From: an uncultured Peptococcaceae bacterium
GTDB lineage: Bacteria > Bacillota > Peptococcia > Peptococcales > Peptococcaceae
Direction: 5' to 3'
DNA: 25,879 nucleotides
Assembly: GCA_902462325.1 (NCBI GenBank)
Contig: CABQBF010000022.1
Span: 1 to 25,879 of the forward strand
The position numbers and the translations under genes were made by a program. The first letter of the stretch is position 1. Every line of letters begins with the position of its first letter. Below are positions 1 to 7,831 of the stretch, piece by piece. A model generated the notes under the pieces. It did no database searches, was not told the DNA's origin, and was given only the letters and a program-made list of their open reading frames with translations.

Positions 1-15
1 GCTGACGACTTTGCT

Positions 16-45
16 ATCTTACCACCTCCTTACCCTTTTTGTCAA
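16..45 (-). promoter_or_regulatory. Strong sigma-A type promoter firing off the left edge
   Basis: On the minus strand a perfect -35 box TTGACA (40-45) is followed after 18 bp by TAAGAT (16-21), so transcription would start near position 9 and leave the window. Upstream of the -35 the minus strand is a run of A tracts (about 47-110), which resembles an UP element. The box sequences, the A-rich upstream part and the absence of a start codon in the short leader suggest a strong promoter of a stable RNA or another highly expressed unit. That assignment is inference, because the gene is outside the window. Confidence 0.6.
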
Positions 46-92
46 CATCTTTTTTTTTCTTCTTTCGACTTTTTTTTCTTTCCTTCTTTCTC

Positions 93-126
93 ATTCTTTT
101 CATTCTTTATATTCTTTACATTCTTG
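93..126. repeat. 9-bp tandem repeat, about 4 units
   Basis: The heptamer ATTCTTT starts at 93, 102 and 111, and the variant ATTCTTG starts at 120. This is a 9-bp period inside a pyrimidine-rich stretch (about 50-126). It lies upstream of the leftward promoter and encodes nothing recognisable. Confidence 0.6.
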
Positions 127-140
127 TTAGTGGCTGGCGT

Positions 141-217
141 CTGGTTCTCATCTGGCTGCTATCTGGCTGGCATCCGGCGCTCGTCTGGTTACAACCTGGC
201 TCCCATCTGGTTCTTGC
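141..217. repeat. 11-bp degenerate tandem repeat, 7 units
   Basis: CTGG (once CCGG) recurs at 141, 152, 163, 174, 185, 196 and 207, an exact 11-bp period. The approximate unit consensus is CTGGCTNCCAT. The surrounding 1-420 stretch holds no convincing gene; the short ORFs here are low-complexity translations of this repeat. Confidence 0.7.
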
Positions 218-297
218 TTTCCTTTTTTCACCCTCTAAACCGCTGCACTGCTGCTTTCTATTTTGGTTCCGGCTATTTTGGCACTTATTATCTATAT

Positions 298-333
298 AAA
301 AAGATTCCGCTCTTTTACAAGCAGAATCTTTTT
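298..333. terminator. Bidirectional intrinsic terminator
   Basis: AAAAAGATTC (298-307) pairs with GAATCTTTTT (324-333) around a short loop, with further G-C pairs inside. T-rich flanks are present on both strands. It backs up the terminator at 382-409 and lies upstream of the leftward promoter at the window edge, so it insulates that promoter from the tagO unit. Confidence 0.6.
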
Positions 334-375
334 ATCGCTGTTATATATCTTTTAGAACCATAAACGGCTTTACGC

Positions 376-409
376 AAAAAAGAGAATCTCCCGCTTACAG
401 AAGATTCTC
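376..409 (-). terminator. Terminator of the tagO-SH3 unit
   Basis: Read leftward just after the stop codon at 421, GAGAATCT/AGATTCTC arms (402-409 and 382-389) form an 8-bp stem followed by a run of six T (plus-strand A run 376-381). This is a standard intrinsic terminator for the gene ending at 421. Confidence 0.8.
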
Positions 410-420
410 CATGTCATTTT

Positions 421-1077
421 TTATTCCGTTTCATTTATAACTTCCACATAAGCTGCTGACACATACCCCTGCAAGCCATCCTGGGTAGTTATTTGGTACC
501 ATGCGCCGGTTTGACCGATAATTTGCACGGTATCATCTTTATAAACATTTCCGATGATTTTACTGCTGGTATTGCTTTGGGCCCGCACGTTCAAACTGCC
601 GCTCTGAATGGCAATTCGTCCTGTCTGCGTTTGCTGAGTTACATCGCCATCTCCATTTTGCTGCGAGTCAGACGACTCTTTTGTGCCAAACAGCTTGCTC
701 AAAAAACTTTCCTTTTTCTCCTCTGGCGCAGCAGAAGCATTATCTTGGCTGGAATCGATCTGCGGCGTTACATTGGCAGTACTTACATCATTCCTTTGTT
801 GCGGCATTACCATCTTGCCATCCTTATAGGTTACGCCTGTGTATTTACTGCCCGCAGCAATTTTAGATTCACTTAACCCATCGGGGCGCAGTTCCTCCTG
901 CTCGCTGATAAACTGCTCGACCTCCCAATTTTCATGGGCTTGCTCCAAATCCAGCGATAATGCCAACTGACTGTCTCCACTGTGTGAAGGGTGGGTCACA
1001 TAGGCATAGGCACTGCCGCCCACACCGCCAATTAAAAATGTGATTAAGGATACGACTGCAACTCGTTTTATTCTCAT
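421..1077 (-). CDS. Secreted or membrane-anchored SH3-domain protein
   Basis: 218 aa. An N-terminal hydrophobic segment (about residues 6-26) after a basic start looks like an uncleaved anchor or signal peptide. A polar, Ser/Gln/Asp-rich linker follows (about 60-150), and then a bacterial SH3 (SH3b) domain at about 152-216 with the typical pattern SLNVRAQSNTSSKIIG, then WYQI and GYVSAAYV. SH3b domains usually bind cell-wall peptides or glycans. No catalytic domain is present, so it is probably a wall-binding accessory protein rather than a hydrolase. It sits 12 bp downstream of tagO with its own AGGAG site, so it is almost certainly co-transcribed with it, which suggests a role in envelope assembly. 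The product's exact function is unknown. Confidence 0.8.
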   Translation of the reverse strand: MRIKRVAVVSLITFLIGGVGGSAYAYVTHPSHSGDSQLALSLDLEQAHENWEVEQFISEQEELRPDGLSESKIAAGSKYTGVTYKDGKMVMPQQRNDVSTANVTPQIDSSQDNASAAPEEKKESFLSKLFGTKESSDSQQNGDGDVTQQTQTGRIAIQSGSLNVRAQSNTSSKIIGNVYKDDTVQIIGQTGAWYQITTQDGLQGYVSAAYVEVINETE

Positions 1078-1089
1078 GGAAGTTCTCCT

Positions 1090-2109
1090 TTATTCGTCTC
1101 TTTTCCCAATGACACCGATACGGATTGCGCCATAGATGATGACCACAGAAAGTACCGCCAAAAGTAAAATCCCCTGGGTAGAATTCAGATAGGTCATAAT
1201 CAGGCCGCATAAAGCCAATACTGCACTGACAGCATAAATAATCAGCACCGTATTGCGATGACTGAAACCATAATTTAAAAGACAATGATGCAGATGATGC
1301 TTGTCCGGTTTAAAAATCGGCTTGTGGTTCATCTTGCGGCGAATGATGGCAAATAGAGTATCTAAAATTGGAATTGCCAGCACCAAAATTGGTGTAACTA
1401 AAGACAACATGGTAAAGCTTTTTGCCACGCCTAAAACGGCAAATACCGCCAGATTATATCCTAAAAACATAGAGCCTGTATCGCCCATAAAAATTTTAGC
1501 CGGATGGAAATTGTAGCGCAAAAAGCCCAGCGTTGCGCCAATCAAAATCATAGCCATGGAGGCCATTTCTGTCTGCCCGCTGGCATAACCGGCAACAGCC
1601 ATGGTAGTCGCTGCAATAATGGAGATGCCCGCCGCCAGGCCGTCTAAACCATCTATCAAATTGACTGCATTGATAATGGCTACAATCCAGATAATCGTTA
1701 CTGGAATACTAAATACCGACAGAAAAAAGGTGTCGCCGTGAAAAATATTGGTCATAAAATTAACACGAACGCCAAAGGCAACCACAATGCAGGCTGCCAC
1801 AATCTGGCCGCATAATTTCACCTTGGCGGGAATATCTTTCATATCGTCAATAATTCCCACAATCACTAAAACTGTGCCGCCTAAAAACAGCCCCAATAAC
1901 TCTTTCGTCATGCTATGACTTAAAAACAGTACGACGAAAAAGCTGACATAAATGGCCAGCCCGCCCATGCGCGGCATAATTCTGGTGTGCACCTTACGGG
2001 CATTGGGTTTATCCACTGCGCCAATTTTAATTGCCAGTTTCCCTACACCCGGCACCAAAAGCAAGCTGAGGAGCAGCGCTAAAAGCGCCATAATCAAATC
2101 TTTTAACAT
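1090..2109 (-). CDS. tagO: Undecaprenyl-phosphate GlcNAc-1-phosphate transferase (WecA/TagO type)
   Basis: 339 aa polytopic membrane enzyme of the MraY/WecA family. It transfers HexNAc-1-phosphate from the UDP-sugar to undecaprenyl phosphate, the first step of wall teichoic acid or secondary wall polymer synthesis. Family motifs in order: IIDDMKD with Asp88/Asp89 for the Mg site, NAVNLIDGLDGLAAG at 147-161, GDTGS at 209-213, and the His-rich cytoplasmic loop HHLHH at 271-275 expected of the WecA/TagO rather than the MraY branch. About ten hydrophobic segments are visible. The start is set by GGAGG eleven bases upstream. Its neighbours csaB and the SH3 protein support a wall-polymer role. The sugar specificity (GlcNAc) is inferred from the family. 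Confidence 0.9.
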   Translation of the reverse strand: MLKDLIMALLALLLSLLLVPGVGKLAIKIGAVDKPNARKVHTRIMPRMGGLAIYVSFFVVLFLSHSMTKELLGLFLGGTVLVIVGIIDDMKDIPAKVKLCGQIVAACIVVAFGVRVNFMTNIFHGDTFFLSVFSIPVTIIWIVAIINAVNLIDGLDGLAAGISIIAATTMAVAGYASGQTEMASMAMILIGATLGFLRYNFHPAKIFMGDTGSMFLGYNLAVFAVLGVAKSFTMLSLVTPILVLAIPILDTLFAIIRRKMNHKPIFKPDKHHLHHCLLNYGFSHRNTVLIIYAVSAVLALCGLIMTYLNSTQGILLLAVLSVVIIYGAIRIGVIGKRDE

Positions 2110-2157
2110 AAATTTCTGCCTCCGAATTATTCGACGTAATTGACAAGATTCGCAATT

Positions 2158-2186
2158 ACTTTACATCATTCTTGCTGAATTTGCAA
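2158..2186 (-). promoter_or_regulatory. Promoter of tagO and the SH3 gene
   Basis: Minus-strand TTGCAA (2181-2186), 17 bp, TAAAGT (2158-2163), about 45 bp upstream of the tagO start. Each box matches consensus at four of six positions. It separates tagO from the csaB unit, since no clear terminator follows csaB and read-through is also possible. Confidence 0.5.
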
Positions 2187-2249
2187 CTGCAAAAATATTC
2201 TTTTCTCTGACAATTGTTTTTTAGCGCAGCAGTTCTAATCCGCTCCCAA

Positions 2250-3347
2250 TTACCGGCTGTTCACAAAAGATTGCAGCAACTCTGCCGGCGCTTTTGCCTG
2301 CCGTGCCATAATTTCCACATGTTGTTCCAAAATTTGCTTTTGTTTTTCTGTCCGCTGGCATAAACGCTGCATAGACTGCACCAGTTGTCCGGCTTCCATG
2401 CTGTCTACCGCAAAACAATCGGGCTGCCGCAATAACTGCATAAAGCTGGTCACCTTTGGATCATAGGATAACGCCACCATCGGTTTTAACAAGGCTGCGC
2501 CCATAATCAAACTATGCAGGCGCATCCCCATGATTAAGTCGGCATTTTTCAAAATGGCCATGGTTTCCTGCGGCGTGTAATTGGCGCTCAATACCACCGC
2601 ATCCTGCGCCATCAGTTCGGCAATTTTGCGGCCGGCGTCGCTGTCCTCTGGATAATGAAAGGGCACAAATACTACCTGCCAGCCTTCTTGTATCATAGCG
2701 TCGCAGCTTTCGGCAATTTCCTGAAAAAATCGTTCCGAATGCTGCCAGTTACGAGCCGCCACCATCAAAGTTTTTTTGTCTTGCACAAAGCCTGCCTCTG
2801 CCTGCTCCAACAGCCGCAGGCCCTGCTGGGCATCAATTTGTTCGGCTCGAATGCCCAACACCGGATCCACGCATACCAGCACTTCCCGATAAACGCCCAT
2901 TTCCATCAGGGCATTGCGGGAGTCCAAATCGCGCACGGTAATTACCGGCACTTTATTGAGAATTTTGGCAGTCAGACTTCTGTTACGCGGCTCACGAATA
3001 GGGCCAATGCCCTGCGCATAAATCATGACCTTTTTTCTCAGCATCTGCGCCAGCTTGATGATACCCAGATAATACAATATGCCGTTTTTGCTGGTTACAT
3101 CCTGCAGCAGACTGCCGCCGCCGCTGATTAACACATCGCAGTTTTTCACCGCTTTCAGCAAACCGCCCTTATTCCAACGGTCCACCGCTTTCACGCCAAA
3201 CTGCTCCGCTGTTTTTTCCGGCTGATTGGACAATACCGTAATCTCAATATCCGGCATCCCGTCCCGCAAAGCCTGTACAATGGCAAACAGCACCGCATCA
3301 TCACCGGCATTATCAAATCCGTAATATCCCGAAAGCAACACCTTCAT
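2250..3347 (-). CDS. csaB: Polysaccharide pyruvyl transferase CsaB
   Basis: About 365 aa. It matches the CsaB family: an N-terminal glycine-rich motif LSGYYGFDNAGDDAVL, the central ISGGGSLLQDVTSKNG, then QGIGPI, and in the C-terminal half a G-M-R-L-H-S motif (DLIMGMRLHSLIMGA) typical of pyruvyl transferases with a GT-B-like fold. CsaB adds ketal pyruvate from phosphoenolpyruvate to a secondary cell-wall polymer; in Bacillus and relatives that modification is the ligand for SLH-domain proteins. The reading frame also allows an ATG one codon earlier (3350). The later ATG has better spacing from GAGG and gives a stop/start junction TGATG with the upstream DUF5693 gene, so the two are translationally coupled. 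No SLH protein is in this window. Confidence 0.88.
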   Translation of the reverse strand: MKVLLSGYYGFDNAGDDAVLFAIVQALRDGMPDIEITVLSNQPEKTAEQFGVKAVDRWNKGGLLKAVKNCDVLISGGGSLLQDVTSKNGILYYLGIIKLAQMLRKKVMIYAQGIGPIREPRNRSLTAKILNKVPVITVRDLDSRNALMEMGVYREVLVCVDPVLGIRAEQIDAQQGLRLLEQAEAGFVQDKKTLMVAARNWQHSERFFQEIAESCDAMIQEGWQVVFVPFHYPEDSDAGRKIAELMAQDAVVLSANYTPQETMAILKNADLIMGMRLHSLIMGAALLKPMVALSYDPKVTSFMQLLRQPDCFAVDSMEAGQLVQSMQRLCQRTEKQKQILEQHVEIMARQAKAPAELLQSFVNSR

Positions 3348-5305
3348 CATAATCCCTCTTTCTCTTCCAAACGATGATACAGCTTCAGCAAAATCTGCAC
3401 AGCCGCCAACAGCAGCAATCCCAGTACAAGGCCCAGCACCAGACCATTCAGGCTGCGCTGCAGAGAAATCAGCAGCGCCGTATGAATATGGGCATAGGTA
3501 TTTACCAGCGACACTTGACCGATAATGGCTGGAATGGTCAAAATCCAGTTACGGCGGCTGGCGCCCAACCAGAACAGCAGCAACGTGAACGGATATCCAA
3601 TCAAAAATTCCTTACTGCGCGGCCGTACCCCCATTGCATCATTGAGGAAATTCCGCATAGCCGCTTCGCCGGTACTTAACTCGGCCGTTGTATTGCCGGT
3701 ACGGCTGATATAAATAAATCCAGCTACTGCCACAATGGCAAATAAAATGGCCCATTTATAATCCAATGCCTTATCCAACAGTTGCTTCACAGTGGTCAGC
3801 GGTTTTTCCGCATTCCAGATGTATAGGATAAACGGCGCCGCCACAATCGGAATCACATGGGCGATTTTTACCCCAATAAATTGGTCCAGCTTCAGCATAA
3901 ATAACACATCGGCCAATAACCCGACCATCAGCACCGCGCCGATATAGCTTAACGCGCACATCACCAGCAGCGCCAGCACCGATTTGCCCACAGAGCGCCG
4001 CTGCGGCTTCATCACCAAAATGCAGGATAAGGTTGGGAAGGTAATCACGCTCAACAACGCCATCAATTTTTTCGCCATAACCGGGCTCATATGCAGCAGC
4101 CCAATCCAGGCCACCGTGCCCAATACCAGCGCCGCCAACCCCAGCTTTGGCAGCCGCATTTCCAGCAAAATCAGCATCACGCCGGCAGCTACCCCAATGC
4201 CAAGCAGATAAAGCACCAAATTGCCAGCGTCAATGCTGGCCGGTTTCTCATAGGGCTGATCCAATTCAAAGCCGGAAGCCAGCAGCCCCTGCTGAATGGA
4301 TTCTAAATACTCCAGATTTTCCTGCAGCGCTGTACCGGGACTGGTAATATCAAAGAACCGCACCAGCAAGCTGCGCATATTGCGTTCCCGCGCCGCCAGC
4401 ATCCAGCGGTCCAATGCGGTATCCGGCTCAAATTTACTCATTTCATTGTTGGAAATGGTATGCAGGCGGATTAAATCCTTATGCAATAAGATACCTAACT
4501 GATTTAACCCCTTTTGATCAGAAAATTCAATGCTGCCAATGGTCACCAGCGTATTGCCGTCGCTGTCTTTCAACAAATCGGCAAGGGTCCGCACCGATTC
4601 CGGATAACCGGGCAATTCTTTATCATTGAACAGTAAATATCCTAAATTGGGCATGGCCTTAATTTCATCGGTAACAGCCCGCAGCGATTCATCGGTAGGA
4701 TTATCCCAGCTACGCAACTGCGGTATGGTATAAAAGCCCTGGGCTGCCATGCGTTCTATCCCGTCCCAGTAAAAGCCCACGCCAATATCTTTGATTTTGG
4801 TCATAATGGTAGAAACTTCGCTATCGCCAGTCGGCACCATCACCGGCACCGTAATCACCGGCACCTGTCCGGGATAATAGGCCGCACCGGCAACCTTCAG
4901 CAAGGTATGCTTTTCCACCTGCTCGGCGACGGAAGAATCCAGAATGGCCACATACAACGTGGCTTCGTTAATGGGCAGCTCCGGCGACACTTGACTATAA
5001 AAATTGGTATTTTTAATCGTTGCGCCCAGTTGCAACGCAACCTGTCCATTATTGGCCAAATCGCCTAAGCTCCACTCCTTAAACAACACCGCTGACACGC
5101 CCCGCGCCTGCAGTTGCGCCGCCAATTCTTCCTGGCTCATTTGATTTCCATTGGCCAACGCCAGAATATCATTATAGTTGACAACCATTTGCACTTGTTT
5201 GTAATCGGCTTCCGACTGTAGCCGCTGTCCCCACAGCGTAAAACTGCAGATGACGGCCAATGCTACCAACAGCCAGCCGGCCTGTTTCATTCGTTTCAAA
5301 TTCAT
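3347..5305 (-). CDS. DUF5693 family polytopic membrane protein
   Basis: 652 aa. An N-terminal membrane anchor (about residues 9-26) leads into a large extracytoplasmic domain (about 30-360). A C-terminal membrane domain follows with about nine segments, starting near 363, 388, 412, 441, 481, 517, 567, 588 and 618. A conserved-looking loop at about 535-572 carries R-T-G-N, a Glu/Arg pair and RPRSKEFLIGYP. The overall architecture and its overlap with csaB fit the DUF5693 family, whose function is not established. Position and topology suggest export, assembly or pyruvate-linked modification of the wall polymer; that is inference. It begins the csaB operon, with GGGAG before the ATG and its own strong promoter. 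Confidence 0.75.
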   Translation of the reverse strand: MNLKRMKQAGWLLVALAVICSFTLWGQRLQSEADYKQVQMVVNYNDILALANGNQMSQEELAAQLQARGVSAVLFKEWSLGDLANNGQVALQLGATIKNTNFYSQVSPELPINEATLYVAILDSSVAEQVEKHTLLKVAGAAYYPGQVPVITVPVMVPTGDSEVSTIMTKIKDIGVGFYWDGIERMAAQGFYTIPQLRSWDNPTDESLRAVTDEIKAMPNLGYLLFNDKELPGYPESVRTLADLLKDSDGNTLVTIGSIEFSDQKGLNQLGILLHKDLIRLHTISNNEMSKFEPDTALDRWMLAARERNMRSLLVRFFDITSPGTALQENLEYLESIQQGLLASGFELDQPYEKPASIDAGNLVLYLLGIGVAAGVMLILLEMRLPKLGLAALVLGTVAWIGLLHMSPVMAKKLMALLSVITFPTLSCILVMKPQRRSVGKSVLALLVMCALSYIGAVLMVGLLADVLFMLKLDQFIGVKIAHVIPIVAAPFILYIWNAEKPLTTVKQLLDKALDYKWAILFAIVAVAGFIYISRTGNTTAELSTGEAAMRNFLNDAMGVRPRSKEFLIGYPFTLLLFWLGASRRNWILTIPAIIGQVSLVNTYAHIHTALLISLQRSLNGLVLGLVLGLLLLAAVQILLKLYHRLEEKEGL

Positions 5306-5341
5306 TTCAGCACTCCCTTAAAATTTTATACGGTTATTTGT

Positions 5342-5371
5342 ATTGTATCACAGATGAAAGCATCTTTTCAA
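5342..5371 (-). promoter_or_regulatory. Promoter of the DUF5693-csaB operon
   Basis: Minus-strand TTGAAA (5366-5371), 18 bp, TACAAT (5342-5347), preceded by TG one base upstream of the -10 (extended -10). The leader to the ATG at 5305 is about 30 bases and contains the ribosome site. Confidence 0.7.
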
Positions 5372-5400
5372 TAATCGCAACTGCTTTGTTATTTTATCTC

Positions 5401-5426
5401 TAAAAAATAAAACTGCCGCACTGGCA
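5401..5426 (-). terminator. Weak terminator after the two-TM protein gene
   Basis: Read leftward, TGCC-AGTGC-GGCA (5414-5426) is followed by GTTTTATTTTTT. The stem is only four to five pairs, so termination may be partial, allowing some read-through into the DUF5693-csaB operon. Confidence 0.4.
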
Positions 5427-5484
5427 TTTTCCTGAAAGGATTGTCAAACGCCTATGCAGCAGCGCATTTCTTTGCTTCGTCTTT

Positions 5485-5862
5485 TTATCGTTTATAATTG
5501 CCTTTTTTGGCCGGCTTATTTTTTTTCTTCTTGGTTGTTTTTTCCGGCTCCGTCTTGTCGCCCTTGCGTTCTTCCTCTGTAGGCTGGCTCATGCCGATGC
5601 GGAATACCTCGCGGCCTGTACGCTTGGCCACGCCCCAACGCCGTTCATTTTTGCGCTTCACATACTGCCAGCTAATCGAAATCGCCAGCCAAAAAATCAA
5701 CAGCACCAAGGGCAAGGTCATGTCGCTATTATTTACAAAGGCGCCGCCAAAACACACAAAAGCCGCCGCCATGCTGAACAATGCCATAAAGCGCAAAAGT
5801 TCTTCTGTGGCGCGGGCCTTCATTTTTTCATCAAATTTGTCCCAACTCTTTAATAAACTCAT
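5485..5862 (-). CDS. Small two-TM membrane protein, unknown function
   Basis: 125 aa, not recognised. An amphipathic, charged N-terminus (1-22) is followed by two hydrophobic segments (about 24-44 and 50-67) and a cytoplasmic-type tail. The tail is rich in Lys/Arg/Glu and ends in a lysine-rich stretch (about 100-125). The start is set by GGAGG plus AGAGGT upstream of ATG. It has its own promoter, back to back with that of the YbaK-like gene. The very basic tail could contact nucleic acid or phospholipid head groups, but nothing in the sequence proves it. Confidence 0.7.
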   Translation of the reverse strand: MSLLKSWDKFDEKMKARATEELLRFMALFSMAAAFVCFGGAFVNNSDMTLPLVLLIFWLAISISWQYVKRKNERRWGVAKRTGREVFRIGMSQPTEEERKGDKTEPEKTTKKKKNKPAKKGNYKR

Positions 5863-5906
5863 ACCTCTGCCTCCAAATCCATCCGCTTTGTCAAAACACT
5901 AGCACT

Positions 5907-5936
5907 ATTATAACAAAAACCATGGAGAAATAGCAA
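5907..5936 (-). promoter_or_regulatory. Promoter of the two-TM protein gene
   Basis: Minus-strand TTGCTA (5931-5936), 18 bp, perfect TATAAT (5907-5912). The leader to the ATG at 5862 is about 38 bases. Confidence 0.7.
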
Positions 5937-5939
5937 TAA

Positions 5940-5968
5940 TAGACAGCAATTTCTTTTCATGATATACT
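5940..5968 (+). promoter_or_regulatory. Promoter of the YbaK-like gene
   Basis: TAGACA (5940-5945), 17 bp, TATACT (5963-5968) with TG one base before the -10 (extended -10). Its -35 lies only three bases from the -35 of the divergent promoter, so one bound protein here would affect both genes. Confidence 0.7.
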
Positions 5969-6008
5969 TACTTCCAGAAAACAACCAAATGCCGAGAGGA
6001 GCTTTTTT

Positions 6009-6494
6009 ATGTCAATTGAGATTGCCCGTCAACACTTAAAACAATTTCACGCGGAACAGAATATCCTAGAGTTCGATGTATCCAGCGCTACCGTAGAATT
6101 GGCCGCGCAAGCAGTACACTGCATTCCCGCCCGCATCGCCAAAACCTTATCCTTTTACGCAGAAGAGGGCTGCATTTTGATTGTAGCCGCCGGCGACGCC
6201 AAAATTGATAACAGCAAGTTCAAACACACCTTTGGCCGCAAGCCCCGCATGCTGGCTGCAGAAGATGTACCCATTATGACCAATCACGCCATCGGCGGTG
6301 TTTGTCCTTTTGGCGTACCGGAAACTGCCGCCGTTTATCTGGATAACTCGCTGCAGCGCTTCGACACCGTTTTTCCTGCCTGCGGCAGCAGCAACAGCGC
6401 CATTGAACTGGACTGTGACACCTTGTTTCAATATGCCGGCGCCAAAGGCTGGGTAGACGTTTGCAAAGGCTGGCAGGAAGATTGCCAAGAATAA
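6009..6494 (+). CDS. YbaK/EbsC-type aminoacyl-tRNA deacylase
   Basis: 161 aa, full length for the YbaK/ProX superfamily of single-domain trans-editing enzymes that hydrolyse mischarged aminoacyl-tRNA (Cys-tRNAPro or related). Visible family features are Lys45 in PARIAKTLSF, matching the conserved YbaK lysine, the glycine loop TNHAIGGVCPFG (91-102), and PACGSSNSAIEL near residue 124-135. The ATG follows GAGAGGAG with six T between. It is divergent from the two-TM gene and convergent with argD, so it is a single-gene unit. The family is clear; the exact tRNA substrate cannot be read from sequence. Confidence 0.85.
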   Translation: MSIEIARQHLKQFHAEQNILEFDVSSATVELAAQAVHCIPARIAKTLSFYAEEGCILIVAAGDAKIDNSKFKHTFGRKPRMLAAEDVPIMTNHAIGGVCPFGVPETAAVYLDNSLQRFDTVFPACGSSNSAIELDCDTLFQYAGAKGWVDVCKGWQEDCQE

Positions 6495-6564
6495 CGCAGC
6501 AAAGGAACCTCTCCCGCCATATCCATGCCAAAACTTTCATGCCAGAATTTCGGTGGAAAACTAT

Positions 6565-6620
6565 GAAAAAAACAGGGCTGTCGCATGCAGGTCAAGTTGT
6601 CCTCCATACGGCCGCCCTGT
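6565..6620 (-). terminator. Terminator of the arg operon
   Basis: Read leftward, starting five bases after the argD stop, ACAGGGC (6614-6620) pairs with GCCCTGT (6572-6578) across a 35-base loop and is followed by seven T (plus-strand A run 6566-6572). The long loop is unusual but the T run is typical. Confidence 0.65.
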
Positions 6621-6624
6621 CTGT

Positions 6625-7824
6625 TTATTGTTCTTCTGCTGTTTGCACCAGCACTTGTTCCAAAACCGGCATAAAGCTGTCAATTTCTGCTTTGCTGATA
6701 ATCAGCGGCGGCACAAACCGCAATACATGGTCGCCAATGCTGTTGACCAAAACGCCCTGTTTGAGCAGTTCTGCCACTGCAGCTTTGGAGGACCCCGTTA
6801 GTTCGCAGCCAATCATCAGGCCCAGGCCCCGCACTTCTTTAATCAGCCCTGCATGCCGCTCTGCAATGGCCCCCAACTGCGCCCGGAAATATTCCCCGGT
6901 TTCCTGCACCTGCGCCAAAAATGCGTCGTCTAGCAAAATGCTGCACGCAGCGATACCTGCGGCGGTGGCAATCGGCGTACCGCCAAAGGTAGAAGCATGA
7001 TCGCCAGGCTGGAAGCAGTCGGCTACTTCTGTTTTGGCCACAATAGCGCCCATCGGAATCCCGTTGCCGATAGCCTTAGCCAAAGAGATGATATCCGGCT
7101 CTATGCCAAAATTCTGAAAACCGAAGCATTTGCCGGTACGTCCCAAACCGGTCTGCACTTCATCGGCAATCAGCAAAATGCCATGCTTTTTGCACAGCGC
7201 CTGTACACCCTGCATATATTCCTGACTGGGCACATTGATGCCGCTTTCCCCTTGAATCGGTTCCAGCATAATGGCGCAGGTTTCCGGCCGGATTTCTTTT
7301 TCCAAAGCGTCCAAATCGCCCAATGGCACAGCGGAAAACCCTTCCGGCAGCGGGCGGAACGCCTTCTGATATTTTTCCTGCGCAGTGGCGGCCAAAGAAC
7401 CCATGGTGCGGCCATGGAAGGATTTCTGCATGGTGATGATATGATACTTTTCTCCCTTACCCCATTTCCGCGCCAGCTTAATGGCAGCTTCATTGGCTTC
7501 TGCACCGCTGTTGCAGAAAAATGCTTTACCCAGACCGCTTTTTTCTACCAGCAATTTAGCCAGCGCCACCTGATTTTCAATCCAATATAAATTGGAGCAA
7601 TGCATCAATTTTTCACTTTGCTCCTGAATGGCTTTCACCACCGCCGGATGACAATGCCCCAGCGAATTTACCGCAATGCCTGCCACCAAATCCAGATACC
7701 GGTTGCCGTCCAAATCCCATACATAACAGCCTTCGCCCCGGTCGATTACCATAGGCAGCCGTCCGTAGGTATTCATCACATATTTTTGTCCATCCGCTAT
7801 TACTTGCTCTGTGGTCACACTCAT
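6625..7824 (-). CDS. argD: Acetylornithine aminotransferase
   Basis: 399 aa class-III PLP aminotransferase. It converts N-acetylglutamate semialdehyde to N-acetylornithine with glutamate as amino donor. Key motifs (numbered from a TTG two codons upstream) are the PLP phosphate site SGAEANEAAIK (108-118), the PLP ring Asp in IADEVQTGLGR (221-231), and the Schiff-base Lys252 in SLAKAIGNG. The length is standard. An ATG (7824) and the in-frame TTG two codons earlier both follow AAGGAG, which is encoded by the last codons of argB; the ATG is preferred. The gene begins 7 bp after the argB stop and ends the operon at a terminator. The argCJBD context separates it from ornithine or GABA transaminases. 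Confidence 0.93.
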   Translation of the reverse strand: MSVTTEQVIADGQKYVMNTYGRLPMVIDRGEGCYVWDLDGNRYLDLVAGIAVNSLGHCHPAVVKAIQEQSEKLMHCSNLYWIENQVALAKLLVEKSGLGKAFFCNSGAEANEAAIKLARKWGKGEKYHIITMQKSFHGRTMGSLAATAQEKYQKAFRPLPEGFSAVPLGDLDALEKEIRPETCAIMLEPIQGESGINVPSQEYMQGVQALCKKHGILLIADEVQTGLGRTGKCFGFQNFGIEPDIISLAKAIGNGIPMGAIVAKTEVADCFQPGDHASTFGGTPIATAAGIAACSILLDDAFLAQVQETGEYFRAQLGAIAERHAGLIKEVRGLGLMIGCELTGSSKAAVAELLKQGVLVNSIGDHVLRFVPPLIISKAEIDSFMPVLEQVLVQTAEEQ

Positions 7825-7831
7825 GTCCAAT

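Noticed and set aside
39..363. Short ORFs in the first 360 bases
   Set aside because: They are low-complexity translations of a pyrimidine tract and of the 9- and 11-bp repeats, without ribosome sites.
1..420. tRNA or rRNA gene inside the left end
   Set aside because: No cloverleaf or rRNA-like sequence is visible; only a promoter pointing outward is present.
2210..2250. Terminator after csaB
   Set aside because: Only a four-base AGCG/CGCT stem followed by A, not T, on the transcribed strand; read-through to tagO remains possible.
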